Below are positions 1 to 4,169 of a DNA stretch of 5,505 nucleotides, one piece after another; position 1 is the first letter of the stretch, and each line of letters begins with the position of its first letter. The position numbers and the translations under genes were made by a program. Under the pieces are notes generated by a model. That model was not told where the DNA came from. It saw nothing but the letters and a program-made list of their open reading frames with translations, and did no database searches. Source of the DNA: Bacteroidales bacterium (lineage in GTDB: Bacteria > Bacteroidota > Bacteroidia > Bacteroidales > UBA932); NCBI GenBank assembly GCA_017538685.1, contig JAFYIK010000100.1, positions 1-5,505 on the forward strand. Direction: 5' to 3'.

Positions 1-2
1 GG

Positions 3-410
3 CTCTCCTTCACCGCCAACCTCGGAGCAAGGCTCCGTCTGCCCGTCCTCAGCTTCATCTCCGTGGGCGCGCTCGGAATCTATCATTTCGATGAGTTGGC
101 ACCCTACTGGGATGCACGTGCCGGCCTCACGCTGAGCCCTCTGCGCTTCATCAGCGTCACAGCCAACTACGGAAGGAACACCCAGGGCAATGTGCTCGGT
201 GTCGCAGCCAGCGTCACCCTGCTCTTCATCAATGCCTATGTGGGAGTGGACACCTACGCGAACCGCGTGGGTATCGTCCCCGCCGAGGCATTCGGCATCC
301 AGGGCGTGGAGATTCCCGTCTACGGCGGCGTTCCCGTTCCCATCGATCCTTTCCGCTGCAAACTCACCTTCGGTGTGAACATGCAGTTCGGACAGCGCTA
401 TCGCAATTAA
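3..410 (+). CDS. C-terminal part of a probable outer-membrane beta-barrel protein (DUF5723-like), 5' end outside window
   Basis: The frame is open from the left edge and ends in TAA at 408-410, giving 135 visible residues; a GTG at 63 is in frame, but the reading continues upstream, so this is a partial gene. The protein alternates short hydrophobic and polar stretches with aromatic residues (for example SFISVGALGIYHF, FISVTANYG, LLFINAYVGVDTYA), as expected for amphipathic membrane beta-strands. It ends with a VPVPIDPF segment followed by a final strand, KLTFGVNMQFGQRY. A repeated strand, a proline-rich turn and a terminal strand of the FGxNxxFG kind is how I remember the end of Bacteroidota DUF5723 outer-membrane proteins; that family name is recalled, not searched. 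No signal peptide can be judged because the N-terminus is missing. Function and ligand are unknown. The gene is the last of its transcript, since a strong terminator follows 20 bases after the stop. Confidence 0.7.
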   Translation, partial: LSFTANLGARLRLPVLSFISVGALGIYHFDELAPYWDARAGLTLSPLRFISVTANYGRNTQGNVLGVAASVTLLFINAYVGVDTYANRVGIVPAEAFGIQGVEIPVYGGVPVPIDPFRCKLTFGVNMQFGQRYRN

Positions 411-430
411 TCGCTACGCTACTTCAAAAA

Positions 431-459
431 GAGTCGACCCACAAGGTCGACTCTTTTTT
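431..459 (+). terminator. Intrinsic terminator, probably bidirectional
   Basis: A perfect 9-bp stem, GAGTCGACC (431-439) with GGTCGACTC (445-453), closes on the 5-base loop CACAA and is followed by six T residues (454-459). Five A residues (426-430) precede the stem, so the same hairpin also has a U-tract when read on the minus strand. It would end the outer-membrane protein transcript rightwards and stop any queA transcript that reads through leftwards. Confidence 0.9.
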
Positions 460-480
460 CATACGCTTGCTCTAATTGCT

Positions 481-647
481 CAGCGCTGTCCGTGATTCAC
501 CCCCGCTGCTTCGCAGCTGCCCCGATGGGGCATACCGCCTCCGCTTCGCTCTCGGCGGGTGCCTTCCGGTCGTCGCATCGCTCCTCCCTTACGGCACGGC
601 GGCTGATGCCGCCATCGGCCCTTCGGGCCTCTAATCGTTCTTCGATT
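481..647. repeat. GC-rich hairpin-dense intergenic element next to the queA stop
   Basis: This stretch carries a series of short perfect hairpins: GCTGC-TTC-GCAGC (505-517), CCCC-GAT-GGGG (520-530), CCGCC with GGCGG around a 14-base loop (535-558), GTGCC with GGCAC (559-597, long loop), GGCGGC-TGAT-GCCGCC (598-613), GGCCC-TTC-GGGCC (617-629) and AATCG-TTCTT-CGATT (633-647). The last one reaches into the queA stop codon. Two hairpins use a TTC loop. A minus-strand frame is open through it, but it starts inside queA and its translation is arginine- and proline-rich with no recognisable domain, so I treat the segment as non-coding. The density of palindromes suggests a dispersed extragenic repeat or a structured RNA tail of queA. 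Neither can be proved from one copy. Confidence 0.5.
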
Positions 648-1858
648 CAGCGTCTGAACAGCAACGAACTGTCTCCGTAAGAGAGGAAGCGGTAATCGCG
701 CGCGAGGGCGTAGTCGTAGATGGTGCGCCAGTCGCCGTGGACGAAGGCGGAGACGAGAAGGATGAGGGTGCTTTCGGGCTGGTGGAAATTCGTCACTAGC
801 ACGTCCACGAGGCGGAATTGGAAGCCGGGGACTATGATGATACGTGTTCCTACCTTTAAGGCGCTCAGATGACCCTTCTCGAGCCAGGAAACGATGGCCT
901 GCAGCGCTTCCTCGGTCGAATAAGAATAATCGCGGGTATATGGAGCCCACTGCGGCACGTCTTCGGGCGTGCCGTTTTCGATTATGCCGACTCCCACATA
1001 GTAAAGCGATTCGAGGGTGCGGACGGAGGTTGTGCCCACGGCGACCAGTTTACCCTTGCGTGCGAGGAGTTTTTTGAGGAAGTCGAGGGTCACTACGAAG
1101 GGTTCGCGGTGCATAGGGTGATCCGCCACGTTCGAGGACTTCACAGGCAGGAAAGTGCCCGCGCCGACGTGGAGGCAAACATTCTCTATATCAATGCCTT
1201 TATCCTTGATTGCCTGAAGTACTTCTTCAGTAAAGTGCAGACCTGCTGTGGGGGCTGCCACCGAGCCGCGGATGTGGGCGTAAAGGGTCTGGTAACGCTC
1301 CACGTCGAGGGCTTCGGTCTCACGATTCAGGTACGGAGGAATCGGCACCTGTCCGCAGAGCTCCAGCACCCTGCTGAACGGCTCTCCACCGTCCCAGCTA
1401 AACTCCACGACGCCCGTCTGGGCTTCCCTGGAAACCAGCTTTGCCCTGAGGTTCATCTTCGATATCTCCGCCTCGCAGCCTTCAGGTATGTCGTAGCTCA
1501 GCAGATCGTCCTTCCAGCGCTTGGAATTGCCTATCACGCACTGCCAGGAGCACGATTCAGTGGCAGCAAAGGCGGTGTTGTACTCCACGGGATCCACGGG
1601 CTGGAGGCAGAAGATCTCTATCTTCGCTCCGGTCTCCCTGACGAAGTGCAGCCTGGCGGGAACGACTTTAGTGTCGTTGAAGACCATCAATGAGCCTTCA
1701 GGAAGGAATTCAGGAAGTTGGGAGAACACTTTGGTGTCCACCTTACCGTCTTTGTATATAAGGAGTTTCGAGGCATCCCTGCGGGGCAGGGGATATTTCG
1801 CTATCCTCTCATCAGGAAGCGGATAATTATAGTCCTCTATATGTATTTCTGGAATCAT
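647..1858 (-). CDS. queA: S-adenosylmethionine:tRNA ribosyltransferase-isomerase QueA (long form)
   Basis: QueA transfers and isomerises the ribosyl part of S-adenosylmethionine onto preQ1 at the wobble base of GUN-anticodon tRNAs, making epoxyqueuosine in the cytoplasm, the penultimate step to queuosine. Family landmarks run in order along the 403 residues: DYNYPLPDERIAKYP near 9-23, RDASKLL (27-33), VFNDTKVVPARL (59-70), GAKIEIF (77-83), PIPPYLNRE (172-180), the highly conserved GSVAAPTAGLHFT (198-210), LHVGAGTFLPV (229-239), VAVGTTSVRTLES (272-284), VTNFHQPESTLILLVSAF (355-372) and YRFLSYGDSSLLF at the end. It is roughly 45 residues longer than the E. coli enzyme (about 356). I chose the ATG at 1858 because the protein then begins MIPEIHIEDY, as family members do. 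An in-frame ATG at 1891 would add 11 residues encoded by the leader inverted repeat and is less likely. The gene stands alone, divergent from the XRE-cinA pair, and has a Bacteroides-type promoter upstream. Confidence 0.95.
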   Translation of the reverse strand: MIPEIHIEDYNYPLPDERIAKYPLPRRDASKLLIYKDGKVDTKVFSQLPEFLPEGSLMVFNDTKVVPARLHFVRETGAKIEIFCLQPVDPVEYNTAFAATESCSWQCVIGNSKRWKDDLLSYDIPEGCEAEISKMNLRAKLVSREAQTGVVEFSWDGGEPFSRVLELCGQVPIPPYLNRETEALDVERYQTLYAHIRGSVAAPTAGLHFTEEVLQAIKDKGIDIENVCLHVGAGTFLPVKSSNVADHPMHREPFVVTLDFLKKLLARKGKLVAVGTTSVRTLESLYYVGVGIIENGTPEDVPQWAPYTRDYSYSTEEALQAIVSWLEKGHLSALKVGTRIIIVPGFQFRLVDVLVTNFHQPESTLILLVSAFVHGDWRTIYDYALARDYRFLSYGDSSLLFRR

Positions 1859-1870
1859 ACTTTTAGTATA

Positions 1871-1946
1871 GCGAACAGCTGTGTCCACCATAACTCTATC
1901 ATTCCGAGGGTGGCTAGGGTCGCCGGGTGGATCACAGCTGCTTCGC
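1871..1946. repeat. Long imperfect inverted repeat in the queA leader (MITE-like or structured leader)
   Basis: The left arm (1871-1889, GCGAACAGCTGTGTCCACC) is the reverse complement of the right arm (1926-1946) except for two extra bases in the right arm, so 19 pairs form with two single-base bulges. The 36-base interior (1890-1925) contains CATTCCGAGGG and two copies of GGGTGG (1908-1913 and, straddling its edge, 1925-1930). On the queA mRNA this stem would end 12 bases before the preferred ATG at 1858. The shape, 76 bp with about 20-bp terminal inverted repeats, fits a small non-autonomous element or extragenic palindrome. A regulatory leader hairpin is the alternative. I see no target-site duplication that I trust. 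Confidence 0.7.
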
Positions 1947-1963
1947 TTATTTCAATTTAGATG

Positions 1964-1995
1964 CAAAGATAATCACGAGCGCGGAATTTTTGAAA
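1964..1995 (-). promoter_or_regulatory. Probable Bacteroides-type promoter of queA
   Basis: Read on the minus strand, TATCTTTG (1971-1964) matches the -7 consensus TAnnTTTG exactly, and TTTC (1995-1992) matches three of four bases of the -33 TTTG box at a spacing of 20. Transcription would start near 1960, giving a leader of about 100 bases that includes the inverted repeat at 1871-1946. Confidence 0.6.
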
Positions 1996-2026
1996 TATCG
2001 CGAAGAGAGTACAAATGGAGAAAAAT

Positions 2027-2057
2027 TTTGTCGCGAAATGTAAATCCAATAATTTTG
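2027..2057 (+). promoter_or_regulatory. Promoter-like site reading into non-coding DNA
   Basis: TTTG (2027-2030) is followed after exactly 19 bases by TAATTTTG (2050-2057), a full match to the Bacteroides -33/-7 pattern. The predicted start is near 2061, about 380 bases before the XRE start codon. It would give either a very long leader or a separate small RNA. The surrounding sequence is AT-rich, so chance matches are easier here. Confidence 0.45.
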
Positions 2058-2087
2058 TAACGTTTCACAAATGAAAAGTTTACAAAA
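2053..2087. repeat. Imperfect inverted repeat at the start of the predicted intergenic transcript
   Basis: TTTTGTAA (2053-2060) pairs with TTACAAAA (2080-2087), and TTTC (2063-2066) pairs with GAAA (2073-2076) around the loop ACAAAT; the two helices are separated by a small internal loop (2 versus 3 bases). It overlaps the -7 box at 2050-2057, so it could be a protein-binding palindrome as well as a 5' structure. Confidence 0.4.
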
Positions 2088-2189
2088 TAGAGGTAAGGGG
2101 CGCACCCCGCCACACAGCCGGGCTCATCAGTTTTGCTAATGTCGAGCAGAACGAATTGTTATGTCGGTCAAACCCAGCTATTTACGATA

Positions 2190-2220
2190 TTTAGTGAAAG
2201 TAAAATTATAGGTAGATTTG
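2190..2220 (+). promoter_or_regulatory. Weaker promoter-like site in the intergenic gap
   Basis: TAGATTTG (2213-2220) matches TAnnTTTG, and TTTA (2190-2193) matches three of four bases of the -33 box at 19-base spacing. It points towards the XRE gene. It is listed because the spacing is right, but one box is imperfect and the DNA is AT-rich. Confidence 0.25.
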
Positions 2221-2392
2221 AGTGCTAGATATCCATTTTGGCGGGAAGAGATTGAATTCAGGGCCTCCCTACCACGTAATTTGAAAGTTAATATTCCGAT
2301 ACCCAGTAGTTTAACTCCCAAAAGCTATAGTATATTCGAGGTGGCAAAAATCGGGGATTTCCCTACTGCTGCCTGGATCTGTCAAAAATGGC

Positions 2393-2423
2393 TTTGAAAT
2401 GTGATTTATTGTATTTACATTTG
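2393..2423 (+). promoter_or_regulatory. Promoter of the XRE-cinA operon
   Basis: TTTG (2393-2396), 19 bases, then TACATTTG (2416-2423) is a complete match to the Bacteroides-type promoter. Transcription would begin near 2427, leaving a leader of about 16 bases before the ATG at 2443. This rules against the upstream in-frame GTG at 2401, which would lie before the transcript starts. AAATGT (2397-2402) and ACATTT (2417-2422) form an inverted repeat across the spacer, and TGTGA is repeated at 2400-2404 and 2422-2426, 22 bases apart. These are possible operator half-sites for the regulator itself. Confidence 0.7.
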
Positions 2424-2442
2424 TGACACAAGAATTCGACCT

Positions 2443-2904
2443 ATGAATTTACGTTTGCAACAATTTATAAACGCCGAAAATATCACCCAATCGGAGTTCG
2501 CTGACACCATCGGAGTGGCGCGCGGAAGCATATCCCATATTCTGTCCGGCAGAAACAAGCCGAGCTTCGATCTGATTGAAAAAATGGCCGTATGCTACCC
2601 TGCCCTGAACATAGAATGGCTCATTACAGGCAAGGGAAAAATGTATAAAAACCACGCTACAGTGGTCCAGGAGGGCGATTTATTCGATTTTTCAGACGAG
2701 GAATACGATGCAAATCAGGAGGATTATTCCATCGATGAAGCGAAGGAAACTATGGCCGGAATGACCCCGATTCGCGTCAAATCACCTAAAGCAACCGCTT
2801 TAAATAGAAAACTTCAACCCGCTAAAAACCAAAGAATTATCTCTAGAATTCTTGTATTTTTCGACGACGGAACCTTCCAGGAGCTTGTACAGGATAACGC
2901 ATAA
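2443..2904 (+). CDS. XRE-family helix-turn-helix transcriptional regulator
   Basis: This 153-residue protein has an N-terminal HTH_3 (Cro/CI-type) DNA-binding domain at about residues 3-66: ITQSEFADTIGVARGSISHILSGRNKPSFDLIEKM contains the turn between helices 2 and 3 and the usual SGRNKPS linker. Next comes NIEWLITGKGKMY (56-68), the end typical of a group of Bacteroidales XRE proteins. An acidic middle (about 78-100) follows, then a short basic tail with a predicted strand pair, ISRILVFFDDGTFQEL (133-148), which may mediate dimerisation. No membrane segment or ligand domain is recognised. The ATG at 2443 was chosen over the GTG at 2401 because it begins right before the domain and lies downstream of the predicted transcription start. 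The stop TAA (2902-2904) shares its last base with an ATG in the cinA frame, so the two genes are probably co-transcribed. Its targets are unknown; autoregulation is an inference from repeats in its promoter. Confidence 0.9.
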   Translation: MNLRLQQFINAENITQSEFADTIGVARGSISHILSGRNKPSFDLIEKMAVCYPALNIEWLITGKGKMYKNHATVVQEGDLFDFSDEEYDANQEDYSIDEAKETMAGMTPIRVKSPKATALNRKLQPAKNQRIISRILVFFDDGTFQELVQDNA

Positions 2905-2921
2905 TGAGTTATCTTTGTCTT

Positions 2922-4169
2922 ATGGTTAAGGCTTCCATATGCACTATAGGCGACGAAATTCTGATCGGTCAGATCGTCGACACCAATTCTTCGAATATCG
3001 CACGCAGACTCGGCGAAATCGGCATCAAGGTCACCCGTATGGTGAGTATTGCCGATAATCACGAAGATATCATCACTTCCCTATCCCGCGAACTGGACTC
3101 TAACGACATCGTTGTGAGCACTGGCGGCCTCGGGCCCACCAAGGACGACATCACCAAGCCCGCTCTGGCCGAATTATTCGGCTCGAAGGCCTGGAAAACA
3201 GATCCCGTACAGCTCGAGATAGTGAAGGAAATCCTCCATTCGAGGGGTCTGGATGTCCTTGACATCAATCTTAAGCAGGCCGAAGTGCCGGAGTGCTGCG
3301 AGGTGATTCCGAATCACCACGGCACTGCTCCGGTTATGGTTTTCGAGAGGCCCGACGGACACCGTCTTTACTCCCTTCCGGGCGTTCCCCACGAGGCGTT
3401 AGGCGCTGTGGACGAGGTTCTTGCCGACATAAAGCGTCACTTTAAGCTGGAGAGCATATACCACAAAACCATAATGGTTTATGGCTTCGCTGAGTCCGCG
3501 TTGTCGAAGCTCATCGAGTCCTGGGAAGACGCCCTTCCAGAGGACGTTCATCTTGCCTATCTTCCTAACACTGCGACCGGTATCCGGCTCCGCCTTTCGG
3601 TCTATGGAGGAACCCGCGAAAAGGACGCTGAAAGGGTCGAAAAACTCCTCGAAGGACTCCGCGCCATCCTGGGCGATAATATCTATTCAGAAGAAGATGA
3701 ACCGCTGGAGTCGGTCATCGGGAAGCTGCTTCGCGGCACTGGAAAGACCCTGAGCGCTGCCGAATCCTGCACCGGGGGTATGATTTCGCACCTTCTGACC
3801 ACCATTCCAGGCTCTTCGGAGTACTATCTGGGCAGCGTTACCTCTTATGCCATAGCCGTTAAAGAGAAGGTGCTTGGTGTGCCTTCAGAGACCATTCAGG
3901 CCCACGGCGTCGTGAGCAGCGAGGTCGCCGCTGCAATGGCCGAAGGCGTCCGCCGCCTCACCGGCAGCACCTACTCCGTCTCCACCACAGGCCTGGCCGG
4001 TCCCGGTGGCGACGACCGCAACCCCGAAGGCACAGTCTGGGTGGGCGTCAGCGGCCCCCACGGCACCATCACCCGCCGTTTCCAGTACCACAACGACCGC
4101 AAACGCAACATCGAACGTTTCGCCGCCTCTGCCCTGGACCTGCTCAGAAGATATATATTAGCGGATTAG
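2922..4169 (+). CDS. cinA: CinA-family protein: MoCF-like domain plus nicotinamide-nucleotide amidase domain
   Basis: This cytoplasmic two-domain protein has 415 residues, the usual CinA length. The N-terminal MoCF/MoaB-like domain (about 4-170) shows TIGDEILIGQIVDTNS (8-23), STGGLGPTKDDITK (66-79) and PGVPHE (153-158); in characterised relatives this half acts as an ADP-ribose pyrophosphatase. The C-terminal PncC-type domain (about 260-410) shows AESCTGG (280-286), with the presumed catalytic serine, then GVVSSEVAAAMAEGV (329-343) and STTGLAGPGG (354-363). This half deamidates NMN to nicotinate mononucleotide, recycling the pyridine by-product of NAD-dependent DNA ligase. I chose the ATG at 2922 because family proteins begin directly before the xxIGDEILIGQ motif. 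The alternative ATG at 2904 adds six residues and overlaps the XRE stop as TAATG, which would favour translational coupling. A TATCTTTG word (2910-2917) just before 2922 might be an internal promoter. The name comes from competence-induced cinA of pneumococcus, but nothing here shows competence. Confidence 0.95.
   Translation: MVKASICTIGDEILIGQIVDTNSSNIARRLGEIGIKVTRMVSIADNHEDIITSLSRELDSNDIVVSTGGLGPTKDDITKPALAELFGSKAWKTDPVQLEIVKEILHSRGLDVLDINLKQAEVPECCEVIPNHHGTAPVMVFERPDGHRLYSLPGVPHEALGAVDEVLADIKRHFKLESIYHKTIMVYGFAESALSKLIESWEDALPEDVHLAYLPNTATGIRLRLSVYGGTREKDAERVEKLLEGLRAILGDNIYSEEDEPLESVIGKLLRGTGKTLSAAESCTGGMISHLLTTIPGSSEYYLGSVTSYAIAVKEKVLGVPSETIQAHGVVSSEVAAAMAEGVRRLTGSTYSVSTTGLAGPGGDDRNPEGTVWVGVSGPHGTITRRFQYHNDRKRNIERFAASALDLLRRYILAD

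Larger units (their letters stand above)
1972..2442. other. AT-rich intergenic region without a recognisable gene
   Basis: About 470 bases separate the queA promoter from the XRE start. Open frames here are very short (for example about 30 codons from the ATG at 2139, and 16 codons from the ATG at 2161) and show no recognisable protein motif, so I call no CDS. No tRNA cloverleaf was seen. Visible elements are a pair of TCGCGA palindromes (1998-2003, 2031-2036), plus-strand promoter-like sites at 2027-2057, 2190-2220 and 2393-2423, an imperfect inverted repeat at 2053-2087 and a small GC hairpin GGGG-CGCA-CCCC (2097-2108). The length is large for a simple regulator leader and could hold a small RNA or decayed coding sequence. 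Confidence 0.6.

Noticed and set aside
480..950. Open minus-strand frame of about 156 codons running from inside queA through the hairpin-rich segment
   Set aside because: It overlaps the conserved C-terminal coding part of queA in another frame, and its product is a low-complexity arginine/proline-rich sequence driven by the GC palindromes.
869..1693. Long open frame on the plus strand opposite queA (about 274 codons)
   Set aside because: It is antisense to well-conserved QueA motifs, shows no recognisable domain, and is best explained as a shadow of the GC-biased codons of queA.
1859..1960. preQ1 riboswitch in the queA leader
   Set aside because: The leader lacks the compact C-rich pseudoknot pattern and A-rich tail of preQ1 riboswitches; the structure seen is a long imperfect inverted repeat. 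Covariance-model search would settle it.
2097..2160. tRNA or other structured RNA gene around the GGGG-CGCA-CCCC hairpin
   Set aside because: No cloverleaf, anticodon arm or T-loop consensus can be assembled here; only one strong short stem is visible.
2139..2229. Short open frames in the intergenic gap (starting at ATG 2139 and ATG 2161)
   Set aside because: They are about 30 and 16 codons long, have no recognisable motif or favourable context, and overlap each other in different frames.
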